Notes: generated by a model from the letters alone, not told the origin. A stretch of 64,000 nucleotides of DNA from VRUE01 sp963730315 (GCA_963730315.1 CAVSRD010000005.1:310001-374000), one strand, 5' to 3'. Shown: positions 1 through 9,061, counted from the first letter of the stretch. A program made the numbers and translations.

Positions 1-677
1 ACGAGGCCGAAGGCGCGCACCTCGAAGCTGCCGCCGAGGCTCTCGTTGGCCTTGCGCAGGCGGTCGATCTCCGCGACCATCGCGGCGCTCGCCTCCGGGT
101 CGAGACAGCGCACCGGGTCCGCGTCCACCCCGTCGAAGTCCTCCGGTTTCAGCTCGGCGCGCTCCGGCGCCTGCACCGAGGCGATCTGGGTGACGTGGCT
201 GTGGACAGTGACGCCCAGCGCAGCGAGCAGCTCCCGCGCCAGCGAGCCGGCGGCGACGCGGGCGGCCGTCTCGCGGGCGCTGGCCCGCTCCAGCACGTTG
301 CGGACGTCCCGGTGGCCGTACTTCTGGGCGCCGACCAGGTCGGCGTGGCCGGGCCGCGGCAGGTGCACCTCCTCGATCTCCGCCTCGACCGGCCAAGGGC
401 TCATCCGCTCCTCCCAGTTGGCGTAGTCGCGGTTGGCGATCAGCACCGCTATCGGGCTGCCGAGGGTGCGGCCGTGCCGCACCCCGGAGCGCACCTCGAC
501 GGCGTCGGACTCGATCTTCATCCGGCCACCGCGGCCATGGCCGAGCTGGCGCCGCGCCATGTCGCGGTCCAGCGCGGCGCGATCCAGCTCCAGGCCCGCC
601 GGCATGCCCTCGACGATCGCGACCAGGCCGGGGCCGTGCGACTCGCCCGCGGTCGTGAAACGGAAGCGCGTGCTCAT
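1..677 (-). CDS. aroC: chorismate synthase, 3' part missing (window edge)
   Basis: Chorismate synthase makes chorismate from 5-enolpyruvylshikimate-3-phosphate, the last common step of aromatic amino acid synthesis, using reduced FMN. The visible 225 residues carry the family landmarks: TAGESHG near residue 8-14, the Arg-rich LGHGRGGRMKIE stretch around 45-56 and the RPGHADLVGAQKYGHRD segment around 110-126. ATG at 677 is followed directly by the conserved STRFRFTTAGESHG start of the family. The C-terminal part lies beyond position 1. It sits 10 bp downstream of aroE in the same direction, as the last visible gene of the alaS-ruvX-mltG-aroE-aroC operon. Confidence 0.95.
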   Translation of the reverse strand, partial: MSTRFRFTTAGESHGPGLVAIVEGMPAGLELDRAALDRDMARRQLGHGRGGRMKIESDAVEVRSGVRHGRTLGSPIAVLIANRDYANWEERMSPWPVEAEIEEVHLPRPGHADLVGAQKYGHRDVRNVLERASARETAARVAAGSLARELLAALGVTVHSHVTQIASVQAPERAELKPEDFDGVDADPVRCLDPEASAAMVAEIDRLRKANESLGGSFEVRAFGL

Positions 678-687
678 GCCGGCAAGG

Positions 688-1497
688 CTATAGGCGGGCC
701 CGCGCTGCGGCGCGCATCGTGTCGAGGGGCGGCTCGCGGCCGGTCCAGATTTCGAGCGAGAGAGCGCCCTGGCGGACCAGCACCTCGATGCCGTCGACCG
801 TGCTCGCCCCCGCGGACTCGGCGGCTGCGAGCAGCCGCGAGCGCTGCTCGCCGTAGACCATGTCGACCACCGTTTGGCCGGCGACGAAGCCCTCGGCTCT
901 CAGCGGCAGCTCCGCAAACGGGTCCTCGCCGCGCAGGCCGGCCGTGGTCGAATTGACGATCAGCTCGTAGGCGGTCGGGTCGGGCGCCGGCACCGGCCTC
1001 CCCCCCAGCTCCTGGCAGAGCTGGCGGGCGCGCTCCCCCGTGCGGTTCCAAACGTCTATCTCGGCTCCCTGGCGCAGCAGCGCCCAGACGACTGCCCGAG
1101 CGGCGCCGCCGGCCCCCAGCACGAGCGTCGGCCGACCCTGTGGCGAAGCCGGCAGCGCCGCCAGCAGGCCCTGCGCGTCGGTGTTGTCGGCGCGGACCTC
1201 GCCGAGCGCGAAGCTGAGCGTGTTGGCGGTGCCGATCTCTCGCGCCGTTGCGGAGGCCGTATCGGCGAGGGCGAGGGCCGCGGCCTTGTGCGGGACGGTT
1301 GCGTTGGCTCCGACGAAGCCCTCGTCCGGCATCGCCCGCACCCGCGGCTCGAACCCCTCCGGGGCGAGGTCGATCGCCTCGTAGCTCCACTCGCCGGCCA
1401 GACCCAGCTCGGCCAGCGCCGCGTTGTGCATCGCCGGCGAGCGGGAATGGGCAACGGGATGGCCGAGCACGGCGAGGCGCTTCATCGCCCGGCTCAT
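688..1497 (-). CDS. aroE: shikimate dehydrogenase
   Basis: Cytosolic NADP-dependent reduction of 3-dehydroshikimate to shikimate. The 269-residue product is of normal length. Visible motifs: shikimate-binding SRSP at 18-21, the catalytic lysine K71 in ATVPHK, the paired aspartate D107 in NTD, and the nucleotide-binding glycine loop VLGAGGAARA at 127-136. The ATG at 1497 overlaps the TGA of mltG (ATGA), which supports translational coupling; a second ATG four codons on (MKRLAV) is a possible alternative. It lies in an operon with aroC, so two shikimate-pathway steps are co-expressed with cell-wall and tRNA genes, a common actinobacterial arrangement. Confidence 0.95.
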   Translation of the reverse strand: MSRAMKRLAVLGHPVAHSRSPAMHNAALAELGLAGEWSYEAIDLAPEGFEPRVRAMPDEGFVGANATVPHKAAALALADTASATAREIGTANTLSFALGEVRADNTDAQGLLAALPASPQGRPTLVLGAGGAARAVVWALLRQGAEIDVWNRTGERARQLCQELGGRPVPAPDPTAYELIVNSTTAGLRGEDPFAELPLRAEGFVAGQTVVDMVYGEQRSRLLAAAESAGASTVDGIEVLVRQGALSLEIWTGREPPLDTMRAAARARL

Positions 1498-2369
1498 TCC
1501 TTGCAGGTGTCGGGCGATTCGCCGCCGGCCGCTTCGCGCGCTTCGTTGTAGCGGGCGGCGTCGGCTTCGAATTCGGCCGCGGTCTTCGAGAAGGCCAGCT
1601 TGCCGCAGGTGCCGGGCTCGGTCACGTAGTACAGGTAGTCGCGCTTGGCCGGGTGGGCGGCCGCTTCGATCGAGGCGAGGCCGGGGCTGTCGATCGGCCC
1701 CGGCGGCAAGCCGGCGTTGGTGCGGGTGTTGTATGGGGAGTCGATCGCCAGTTCGGATTCGGTCAGCGGCTTGTCGTAGTTGCCGGTCGCGAAGCGGGTG
1801 GTCGCGTCGATTCCCAGCGGCATCCCCTCGTGCAGGCGGTTGTAGATGACCGCGGCAACCAGCTTGCGCTGGCTTTCCAGCGCCGCCTCGCGCTCGATCA
1901 TCGAGGCGATCGTCACCACGTCGCGCGTGGTCAGGTTCTTCGAGCGTGCGTAGCTCATGTCGACGCCCTCGATCCGCCGCTTGAAATCCTCGAGCTGCAA
2001 CCGCACCAGATCGGAGGCGGGGGCGCCCTTCTCCAGCTCGAAGGTGTCGGGGAAGAGAAAGCCCTCGCGGCCCTTGCTCGCCTTCAGGTAGCTGCCGCGC
2101 AGGCCTGCTTCTTTCGCGACTGCGGCCGTCTGCCTGCGATCGTAGCCCTCGGGGATCGTCACCGTGACCGTCTTCATTTCCACCGGCGGAGGCGTGCTCG
2201 TGTGGAAATGCCGGTAGGCGGCCGCCGCGCCCACCGCGAGCAGGGCGAGGATCGCGACGATCGCAGCCAGCGCCAGGCGCCGGCGCCGTCTCACCGTTCT
2301 CGCGCGCCCCGCTCGCCGATCGCGGCGCATCCGCTCTCGCTGGGCCACCGCACTCGGGCCCTCAGCCAT
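1494..2369 (-). CDS. mltG: endolytic murein transglycosylase MltG
   Basis: MltG (YceG family) cleaves nascent peptidoglycan strands at the membrane and is thought to terminate glycan chain growth. The 291-residue product has a very basic cytoplasmic N-terminus (about 1-31), one membrane segment (about 32-52), a LysM-like stretch (about 65-90) and the catalytic domain. The likely catalytic glutamate is E159 in ASMIEREA, followed by the conserved AVIYNRL and SPYNTR blocks. The start chosen is ATG 2369, which overlaps the ruvX stop by 8 nt; an in-frame extension to 2435 exists but lies wholly inside ruvX and is not protein-like. Confidence 0.92.
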   Translation of the reverse strand: MAEGPSAVAQRERMRRDRRAGRARTVRRRRRLALAAIVAILALLAVGAAAAYRHFHTSTPPPVEMKTVTVTIPEGYDRRQTAAVAKEAGLRGSYLKASKGREGFLFPDTFELEKGAPASDLVRLQLEDFKRRIEGVDMSYARSKNLTTRDVVTIASMIEREAALESQRKLVAAVIYNRLHEGMPLGIDATTRFATGNYDKPLTESELAIDSPYNTRTNAGLPPGPIDSPGLASIEAAAHPAKRDYLYYVTEPGTCGKLAFSKTAAEFEADAARYNEAREAAGGESPDTCKE

Positions 2370-2769
2370 CGTCGCCGTCACCTTCGAGCGCGGCTCGACC
2401 GGCCAGGTAGCCTTGCAGCAGGTGCGCGGCGGCAAGCGAGTCCGGCGCCGCGGCGGCGCCCTCGCGCCTGCTCGTCTCCGCCATCCGCGTCGTCAGGCGC
2501 TCGTCGTAGGTCTCGACCGGCACATCGAGCAGGGCCTCGAGTTCCGTCGCGAAGGTTCGCGCCAAGGCCGCCTGCGCCCCCTCCCCACCGCTCAGGTGCA
2601 GCGGCAGGCCGACCACGACGCGCTCGACCTCGTGCTCCTCGACCAGAGCGGCGACGGCGCTCGGGACGGGCGGCTCGATCAGCGGCAGCGGCGTCGCCAG
2701 AGTGCCGCTGGGATCGGAGATCGCGCAGCCGATCCGCGCCGTGCCGTGATCGAGGGCCAGGACCCGCAC
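2362..2769 (-). CDS. ruvX: RuvX/YqgF-family RNase H-fold protein
   Basis: YqgF proteins have an RNase H-like fold and are described both as putative Holliday-junction resolvases and as nucleases acting in 16S rRNA maturation. The 135-residue product has the expected length and the N-terminal VLALDHGTARIG motif with the metal-binding aspartate D7; the VVVGLPLHLSG and YDERLTT blocks follow. It starts with GTG at 2769, sharing one base with the alaS stop codon (TAGTG), and runs into mltG by 8 nt, so it is tightly coupled on both sides. Which of the two biochemical roles applies cannot be told from sequence. Confidence 0.93.
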   Translation of the reverse strand: MRVLALDHGTARIGCAISDPSGTLATPLPLIEPPVPSAVAALVEEHEVERVVVGLPLHLSGGEGAQAALARTFATELEALLDVPVETYDERLTTRMAETSRREGAAAAPDSLAAAHLLQGYLAGRAALEGDGDDG

Positions 2770-5390
2770 TAGGCGAGCGCCTTCTCGATCGCCTGGCGCG
2801 CGGTGGCGAGCGCCTCGTCGAGCTTCTCAGGGTTCTTGCCTCCTGCCTGGGCCATCTCGTCTCGGCCACCGCCGCCACCGCCGACGATTGGCGCGATCTC
2901 ATCGATGATCGCCGCCGCGGAAAGACCGCGCGAGATCGCCTTCTTGGCCATCAGGGCAGCGATGTGGGTCTTTCCAGACCCCTTCCTTCCGATGATCACA
3001 GCGGCGTTGCCACCGATCTTCGACTGGACGCGGTTCGCCAGCTCGAGCAGTTGCTTGGAATCGTCTAGCGTGACTTCTGCGGCTACGACCCGAAGGTCGC
3101 CGACCTGCTCGGCGGCGTCCGCTAGCCGCTCCGCCTCGCCGGCAAGGCGCTGCCTCTCCGCCTTCTTCGCCCCCTCCCCGGCCTCGCGCATGCGCTCCGC
3201 GGCGCGCCTGGCGCCGCCCAGCGGATCCTGCGGCGCGCCGAGCAGTTCACCGACCTCGCGCAGCCGCTGCTCGCGCCCCCGGTACCAGTCGATCGCGGCC
3301 GGACCGGTCAGCGCCTCGATCCGCCGCACGTTCGCCGCGCTCGACCCCTCCGAGGCGATCTTGAAGATGCCGAGCTCTGCGGTGTTCGAGACGTGGGTGC
3401 CCCCGCACAGCTCGCGCGAGACCTCCTCCACCTCGACCACCCGCACCCAGTCGCCGTATTTCTCGCCGAACAGCGCCATCGCGCCCAGCGCCTCGGCCTC
3501 GGAGCGCCCCATCTCCAGCCAGCGCACTGGGCGGCTCGCCTTGATCCAGCCGTTGACCCGGTCCTCGATCGCCGCCAGGTCCTCTGCTCCCAGCGCCTGC
3601 CCGTGCGTGAAGTCGAAGCGAAGCTTGTCGGGGCGCACCGCCGAGCCGGCCTGGCGGACGTGGTCGCCGAGCCGCTCGCGCAGCGCCGCATGCAGGAGGT
3701 GGGTGGCGGTGTGGTTGCGCATCGTCGCGTGGCGCGCCTCGCGGTCGACCAGCGCCTCGACCGCGACCCCCGCCTTCACCGCGGCGGTCGGCTCCACCTC
3801 CAGGGCTTGGTCGTCCCCGAGGCGGTACACGTCGACGACCTCTGCCTCTCCGCCCGCCCAGCGCAGCAGCCCGGAGTCGGCGACCTGGCCGCCACCCTCG
3901 GCATAGAAGGGGCTCTCCTCGAGCTTGACCAGCATCCGGCCGTCGTCGGGCGAGGCGGCGGCGAGGCCGGTCGTCGCGCGCAGCGTCTCGTAGCCGACAA
4001 AACGCGTCGGCGAGGACTCGGCGGCGAAGGCGATCACCTTCTCGTGGCGGTTCTCGGAACCGTGCGCGGTGGCAGCACCGACCCGGGCCCGCTGGCGCTG
4101 CTCCTCCATCAGCTCCTCGAAGCCGGCGTCGTCGACCGAGAGACCCCGTTCGGCGAGCAGCTCCTTGGTCAGGTCATAGGGGAAGCCGTAGGTGTCGTGC
4201 AGCTTGAAGGCGTCGGCGGCGTCGATCCAGGAGGTCCCCGACCCGCTCGCTTCGGCGACGAGGCACTCGAGCAGGTCGGTGCCCCGCTCCAGGGTGCGGC
4301 CGAAGCTCTCCTCCTCGTCGCCGACCCAGCGGGCGATGGTCCGGCGCTCGGCCACCAGCTCCGGGTAGGCGTCGCCCATGATCTCGATCGCGCGCTCCGC
4401 GAAGCGGCCCAGCCAGGGCGCCTCGAGGCCGAGCGTGCGGCCCTGCTGGATCGCCCGCCGCATGATCCGCCGCAGGATGTAGCCGCGGTCCTCGTTGGAG
4501 GGGACGACCCCGTCGGCGATCAGGAAGGCGGCGCCGCGCGAGTGGTCGGCGACGATCCGCATCGCCCGCGTGACCGCGCCGCCCTCCCCGTAGCTGCGAC
4601 CCGAGAGCTCCTCGGCGAGGTCGACCAGCGGCCGCAGCAGGTCGGTCTCGAAGACCGAGGAGACGTCCTGGAGGATCGCCGCCATCCGGTCGAGGCCCAT
4701 GCCGGTGTCGATGTTGCGCATCGGCAGCTCGCTCAGCTCGCCGTCCTCGCTCAGGTCGTAGGTCATGAATACGTGGTTCCAGAACTCCAGGAAGCGGTCC
4801 GTGTCGTCGCCGGGTCGATCGCCGGCGGCGCCGAAGTCCTCGCCGCGGTCCAGGTAGAGCTCCGAGCAGGGACCGCACGGCCCGCTCGGCCCCGCCTGCC
4901 AGAAGTTGTCCTCGCGGCCGAGCCGGACGATCCGCTCGTCGGGCACCCCGACCTCCCGCCACACCGCAATCGCCTCCTCATCGGGTCCGAGCCCCAGCTC
5001 CTCGTCCCCGCCGAACACCGTCACCCAGATCCGCTCCGGGTCCATCCCGAACCCCTGGGTGGACAGCTCCCAACCCCAGGGAATCGACTCCGCGGTGAAG
5101 TAGTCGCCGAAGCTCCAGTTGCCGAGCATCTCGAAGAAAGTGAGGTGGCGGGCGGTGTTTCCGACCTCCTCCACGTCGGTGGTGCGGAAGCATTTCTGCA
5201 CGTCGGCGAGGCGCGGGGCGGGCGGCCGTTCGCGGCCCAGGAAGTACGGCTTGAAGGGCTGCATGCCGGCGGTGGTGAGGAGCACCGAAGGGTCGTGAAC
5301 GGAGGGCACGAGCGAAGCCGAGGGCACGATCTCGTGCCCTCGCTCAGCGAAGAACGAGAGGAACGTGTCGCGAATCTCGGTGGCTTTCAT
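2769..5390 (-). CDS. alaS: alanyl-tRNA synthetase
   Basis: Class II synthetase charging tRNA-Ala, with an internal editing domain that clears Ser/Gly mischarging. The 873-residue protein shows the catalytic core, the editing-site HTATH motif near residue 558, the zinc-ligand CGGTH block near 660 and a C-terminal oligomerisation/DHHA1 domain ending in the usual GGGGGGRDEMAQAGG stretch. ATG 5390 was chosen because the family begins at MKATEIR; an in-frame TTG two codons upstream (5396) is possible. It is the first gene of the alaS-ruvX-mltG-aroE-aroC operon and is divergent from the sigma-factor gene, so the 113 bp between them should hold both promoters. Confidence 0.97.
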   Translation of the reverse strand: MKATEIRDTFLSFFAERGHEIVPSASLVPSVHDPSVLLTTAGMQPFKPYFLGRERPPAPRLADVQKCFRTTDVEEVGNTARHLTFFEMLGNWSFGDYFTAESIPWGWELSTQGFGMDPERIWVTVFGGDEELGLGPDEEAIAVWREVGVPDERIVRLGREDNFWQAGPSGPCGPCSELYLDRGEDFGAAGDRPGDDTDRFLEFWNHVFMTYDLSEDGELSELPMRNIDTGMGLDRMAAILQDVSSVFETDLLRPLVDLAEELSGRSYGEGGAVTRAMRIVADHSRGAAFLIADGVVPSNEDRGYILRRIMRRAIQQGRTLGLEAPWLGRFAERAIEIMGDAYPELVAERRTIARWVGDEEESFGRTLERGTDLLECLVAEASGSGTSWIDAADAFKLHDTYGFPYDLTKELLAERGLSVDDAGFEELMEEQRQRARVGAATAHGSENRHEKVIAFAAESSPTRFVGYETLRATTGLAAASPDDGRMLVKLEESPFYAEGGGQVADSGLLRWAGGEAEVVDVYRLGDDQALEVEPTAAVKAGVAVEALVDREARHATMRNHTATHLLHAALRERLGDHVRQAGSAVRPDKLRFDFTHGQALGAEDLAAIEDRVNGWIKASRPVRWLEMGRSEAEALGAMALFGEKYGDWVRVVEVEEVSRELCGGTHVSNTAELGIFKIASEGSSAANVRRIEALTGPAAIDWYRGREQRLREVGELLGAPQDPLGGARRAAERMREAGEGAKKAERQRLAGEAERLADAAEQVGDLRVVAAEVTLDDSKQLLELANRVQSKIGGNAAVIIGRKGSGKTHIAALMAKKAISRGLSAAAIIDEIAPIVGGGGGGRDEMAQAGGKNPEKLDEALATARQAIEKALA

Positions 5391-5503
5391 GCCCAAGGGA
5401 GCCTAAGACAAGGGCTGACGCCCGTGGATTTGCACCGTTCGTGCGGTGACCGGACTCTCCCTAGCCTTGAGTGGATGACCCCGGATGCCGAAACGGTACG
5501 GAG

Positions 5504-6979
5504 ATGACCAGGCACACGGACCAGCGTCTCGCGCGACGCGCGACGCGCGGCGACGGGCGGGCCTTCGAGGCGATCTACCGACGCTACGGCCAGGATCTCT
5601 ACCGCTTCTGCCTGGCGATGGTCAGCAACCCGCAGGACGCCCAGGACACGCTCCAGAACGCGATGCTCAAGGCGCTGCGGGCGCTGCCCGGGGAGGAACG
5701 GCGCATCGAGCTGAAGCCCTGGCTGTACCGGGTCGTCCGCAACGAGGCTGTGGAAACGCTGCGCCGGCGTCGCGACAGCGCCGAGCTGGCGCCCGAGCAA
5801 ACCGTCGACTCGCGCGAGATCTTCGACACGGCCGAACAGCGCCAGCGCCTGCGCGAACTGCTCGCCGACCTCTCGGAGCTGCCGGAGCGGCAGCGGAGCG
5901 CCCTGGTGATGCGAGAGCTGTCGGGCCTCGGCTTCGAGCAGATCGCCCGCGCGTTCGACACCTCGGCGGCGGTGGCGCGGCAGACCGTCTACGAGGCGCG
6001 ACTGAGCCTGCGCCAGATGGAAGCGGGGCGTGAGATGCGCTGCGAGGGGGCGATGCGGGAGCTCTCCGACGCGGATGGCCGGGTGACCCGGCGCCGCGAG
6101 CTGCGCGCTCACCTGCGCAACTGCCCCAGCTGCCGAGCTTTCCGCGAGGAGATCGCGGAGCGCCGGGGCGAGTTTGCCGCACTCGCCCCGCTTCCCCTCG
6201 CTGCCTCAGCCGCCCTTCTACACGGCCTGCTCGGCGGCCAGGCAAGCAGCGCTGCGGGGACGGGCGCAGCCGGCGTTGGCGGGGCGGTCGGGTCGGGCGC
6301 CGGTTCCGCGGTGGCGACCCCGGCGATCGTCAAGTCTGTCGCCGTGATCGCGGCGGCCGCGGCGGTCGGCGCCACGGCGGCGGACCGCAGCGGGCTGATT
6401 GATCTCCACTTTCCGGCGGACGGCCAACGGGCGCAGTCCTCGCGCAGCGGGAGCGGCGAACCGGTCGGCCCGCAGGCAACCCACGGGGCCGGGGCTGGCG
6501 CAGCGGCGAAGCCGGGTGCACCGGTAGAGGCGGACGCAGGCAAGGGACGGCGCACCCCCTCGGGCAAGTCAGCCAATCGCTCTTCGGCCGCGACGGCGGG
6601 CGCCGGGACCGGCCCTCGAGACGAAACCGATACGCCCGGTGCCGGCGCCGCGGACCGGCCGGCCGCCACCCGGAGCGGGAACGCGGCGCCCGGCCACTCC
6701 TCCGGCTCGCACGACGGAGGCCGTGGACACTCCGCCCCGAACCAGAAGGGGCCGCCTGAAGGGCTGCCCGAAGCGGCAAACCAGGGGCAGCAGGTCTCGA
6801 CCGCGCACAAAGCGCCGCAGGCCAACCCCTCTCCGGGTCCGGGCTCGGGGGCCGCGATACCGCCACCCGGACCGCCGGCCTCGGGCCAGGGTGGCGGGGC
6901 CCCACCCGTCGACTCCGCTCCGCCGCCCAACGACGATCCGCTCGCCGGTCCGCCGCCCGGCCAGGGTGGCCCGCCATAG
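5504..6979 (+). CDS. ECF-type sigma factor fused to zinc-finger, membrane segment and long disordered tail
   Basis: The first 175 residues form a sigma-70 family factor of the ECF type: region 2 at about 15-90 (YRRYGQDLYRFC through KPWLYRVVRNEA) and region 4 at about 125-172 (LPERQRSALVMRELSG). It continues into an anti-sigma-like zinc-binding motif, C180 with H203-x3-C207-x2-C210, the zf-HC2/ZAS pattern normally found in a separate anti-sigma factor. A hydrophobic, Ala-rich segment at 273-294 could span the membrane; 295-491 is a Pro/Gly/Ala/Ser-rich, low-complexity tail. Sigma and regulator would thus be one tethered polypeptide, perhaps released by proteolysis (inference). ATG 5504 was chosen; GTG 5471 in frame is an alternative. 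Divergent from alaS. Confidence 0.85.
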   Translation: MTRHTDQRLARRATRGDGRAFEAIYRRYGQDLYRFCLAMVSNPQDAQDTLQNAMLKALRALPGEERRIELKPWLYRVVRNEAVETLRRRRDSAELAPEQTVDSREIFDTAEQRQRLRELLADLSELPERQRSALVMRELSGLGFEQIARAFDTSAAVARQTVYEARLSLRQMEAGREMRCEGAMRELSDADGRVTRRRELRAHLRNCPSCRAFREEIAERRGEFAALAPLPLAASAALLHGLLGGQASSAAGTGAAGVGGAVGSGAGSAVATPAIVKSVAVIAAAAAVGATAADRSGLIDLHFPADGQRAQSSRSGSGEPVGPQATHGAGAGAAAKPGAPVEADAGKGRRTPSGKSANRSSAATAGAGTGPRDETDTPGAGAADRPAATRSGNAAPGHSSGSHDGGRGHSAPNQKGPPEGLPEAANQGQQVSTAHKAPQANPSPGPGSGAAIPPPGPPASGQGGGAPPVDSAPPPNDDPLAGPPPGQGGPP

Positions 6980-7097
6980 GGCCGGCTCTCCGATCCAACG
7001 TCCGTCCAGGGAGCGGCCGACCGCGCGCCTCGCGGCTGACGGGTGGGTCGTTGCGCCGTTCTTGAGCGGCTATGAGCTTCTGGTCAGCCGTACTCGC

Positions 7098-8561
7098 CTA
7101 CTTCGGCCATGGCCCGACCACAGACGCGATGGTGCCCTGCCCGACGATCGCCTCGCCGCAGAGCAGCACCGCGGCCTGCCCGGGCGAGGCGGCGTCGAAC
7201 GGCTCTTCGAGCTCGACCTCCAACTCCCGGTGACGCCCGCTCGCGGTCGCCGCTAGCGAAGCGGGGACCGCGGTCGCCCGGTAGCGCAGCTTGACGCCGT
7301 CGACCCGCTCGCCATCGCGGTGCAGGATCACGTTGCGGATCCTCACCCGCCGCGTCGCCAGCTCCTCGCGGGTGCCAACCGTAACCGTGTTTGCGGCCGC
7401 GTCGGTAGCCAGCACGTAGAGTGGCTCGTCGGCTGAGACGCCGATCCCGCGGCGCTGACCGACGGTGAAGTTGTGGTGGCCGCGGTGGCGGCCGATCCCG
7501 CGGCCGGCACGGTCGAGAACGGCGCCCTCGCGCTCGCCCAGGCCGCCGTGCCGGCGCAGGAACTTCGCCTTGCCCTGACCGGCGAGGAAGCAGAGGTCCT
7601 GGCTCTCCGGCTTGCGGGCCACCGAGAGCTCGTGGCGGGCGGCGATCTCGCGCACCTCGGACTTGCTCAGCTCGGTGAGCGGAAAGCGCAATCGGCCGAG
7701 CAGGCCGGGCGGCAGCGCGGCGAGCATGTAGCTCTGGTCCTTCGAGCGGTCGGAGGCCGCGGCCAGCAGCGGACCCCGGTCGTCCTCGACGATTCGCGCG
7801 TAGTGGCCGGTGACCAGGCGGTCGGCACCGAGTCGCTCGGCCAGGTCGACCATCGCGGCAATACGCACCTCGCCGTTGCAGACGATGCACGGGTTGGGTG
7901 TGGCGCCGGCGCCATAGCCGGCGAGGAAGGTACCCACTACCCGACGACGGAACTCCTCCTCGAGGTCCAGCGTCAGGTGCGGGATGTTCAGCGAGTGGGC
8001 AACGGCGCGCGCCCCGAGCACCGCCTCGGGCGAGCAGCAGGCCTTTGCCCCGTCGGTCTCCGGGTCGGCCCATAGCTTCAGCGTCACCCCGACGACGTCC
8101 GCCCCTCGCTCACGTTCGAGCAGCGCCGCAACCGCGCTGTCGACCCCGCCCGACATCGCCACCAGCACCCGGCCGGGCCGCGGCTCGGCCAGCCGCTCGG
8201 CCGCCGCCGCGGCGCCGGCCAGCGCTCGGTGCAACGCGTCGGCGGCGAGCTGCGCCGCGTGGCGCTTCGCCGGCGTCAGGCCGCCGATCGCCGCGTCGAC
8301 CTCCTCGGTGCCGATCCGCGCGACGTCGATCGCCGCTTCCCCCTCGACCATCTCGGCAACCGCGGCGGTGGCCGCTCTGGTCGCACCGCAACCCTCGGTG
8401 TCGACGGTCACGGATGCGATCCGGCCGTCTTCGAGGACTACCGAGACGCGCGACAGATCGCCGCAGGCCGCACCGCCGGCAGCGCCACTGAAGGCACCGT
8501 CGGGCGGCGAACCCAGCCGACTCTCGTCCCGCAGGTAGCTCTCGAACAGGTCGCGACTCAT
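7098..8561 (-). CDS. mnmA: tRNA 2-thiouridine synthase MnmA with N-terminal IscU/NifU-like domain
   Basis: MnmA activates uridine 34 of tRNA (Lys/Glu/Gln) with ATP and inserts sulfur. Residues about 130-487 are a complete MnmA: PP-loop SGGVDS at 137-142, catalytic C225 in TPNPC, second cysteine C324 in SQDLC, and the conserved GHYAR and TVGQRRG blocks. Residues about 1-115 resemble an Fe-S scaffold of the IscU/NifU type: C33 in AACGD, C58 in EGCGAT, and KRHAAQLA at 99-106 where the family has a third cysteine after the His; here that position is A102. ATG 8561 begins the scaffold domain; an upstream extension to 8666 is unlikely. Fusion of a scaffold to a thiolase suggests direct Fe-S or sulfur hand-off (inference). 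Confidence 0.92.
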   Translation of the reverse strand: MSRDLFESYLRDESRLGSPPDGAFSGAAGGAACGDLSRVSVVLEDGRIASVTVDTEGCGATRAATAAVAEMVEGEAAIDVARIGTEEVDAAIGGLTPAKRHAAQLAADALHRALAGAAAAAERLAEPRPGRVLVAMSGGVDSAVAALLERERGADVVGVTLKLWADPETDGAKACCSPEAVLGARAVAHSLNIPHLTLDLEEEFRRRVVGTFLAGYGAGATPNPCIVCNGEVRIAAMVDLAERLGADRLVTGHYARIVEDDRGPLLAAASDRSKDQSYMLAALPPGLLGRLRFPLTELSKSEVREIAARHELSVARKPESQDLCFLAGQGKAKFLRRHGGLGEREGAVLDRAGRGIGRHRGHHNFTVGQRRGIGVSADEPLYVLATDAAANTVTVGTREELATRRVRIRNVILHRDGERVDGVKLRYRATAVPASLAATASGRHRELEVELEEPFDAASPGQAAVLLCGEAIVGQGTIASVVGPWPK

Positions 8562-8766
8562 GGCAGGTCCATTATGCGCCGCAAATAATCGAGGCTCCAG
8601 TCCGCCGTTGCCGCCCCTGGCTTTGATCCCTTGAAGTGAAGGGCGGGCGCCTCCTCGCGATCCCACGAGACCGAGAGAGATCGGCCCCCAAGCCGTTTGT
8701 GTTGGGTCAAACGTTGGGACGGCTCGCGCACGGGCTCGAGCCTCGGAGCAACCGTAGCACTGCGGC

Positions 8767-9045
8767 TCAATCCATGTTGGACAGCAGGAACTCGGCCTCG
8801 CTCCAGTCTTCCGGCCGCACCCGCAGGGCGATGTCGCCGCGGCCGAAGCGGTCGATCGGCCAATCGGCGGTCAGCGCCGCCTCGATCCCAGCCTCTTCCA
8901 GCGCCTGGTGCCAGGCCCGCGCGGTCCGCACGTCGCCGAAGTCGCGCACCACCTCCCAGGGGTCGAACCGGGGATCGTCGACGTGAACCGGCGTCGCCCC
9001 CGGGCCGGGCGCGAAGGCGCGACGGAGCCGGTCGATCAGCCTCAT
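8767..9045 (-). CDS. small DUF2007-like protein
   Basis: A 92-residue protein whose C-terminal 60 residues follow the pattern of DUF2007-type putative signal-transducing proteins: an alternating segment with LEEAGIEAAL around residues 48-57, an acidic/aromatic middle, and a terminal AEFLLSNM. The molecular role of this family is not established. ATG 9045 lies 16 bp after the aspS stop, so it is probably the last gene of the hisS-aspS transcript. No signal peptide or membrane segment is visible. Family assignment is by pattern only. Confidence 0.7.
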   Translation of the reverse strand: MRLIDRLRRAFAPGPGATPVHVDDPRFDPWEVVRDFGDVRTARAWHQALEEAGIEAALTADWPIDRFGRGDIALRVRPEDWSEAEFLLSNMD

Positions 9046-9061
9046 CGCTCGCCAGGCGCGG

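Noticed and set aside
2769..3000. A Walker A-like GRKGSGKTH string near the C-terminus of AlaRS.
   Set aside because: It falls inside the normal DHHA1/C-Ala domain of AlaRS just before the conserved GGGGGG block, with no Walker B or other P-loop features.
7984..8538. Plus-strand frame of 184 codons opposite the scaffold domain of the MnmA fusion.
   Set aside because: Ser/Ala/Arg-rich shadow of a conserved coding region; the minus-strand frame carries the IscU-like motifs.
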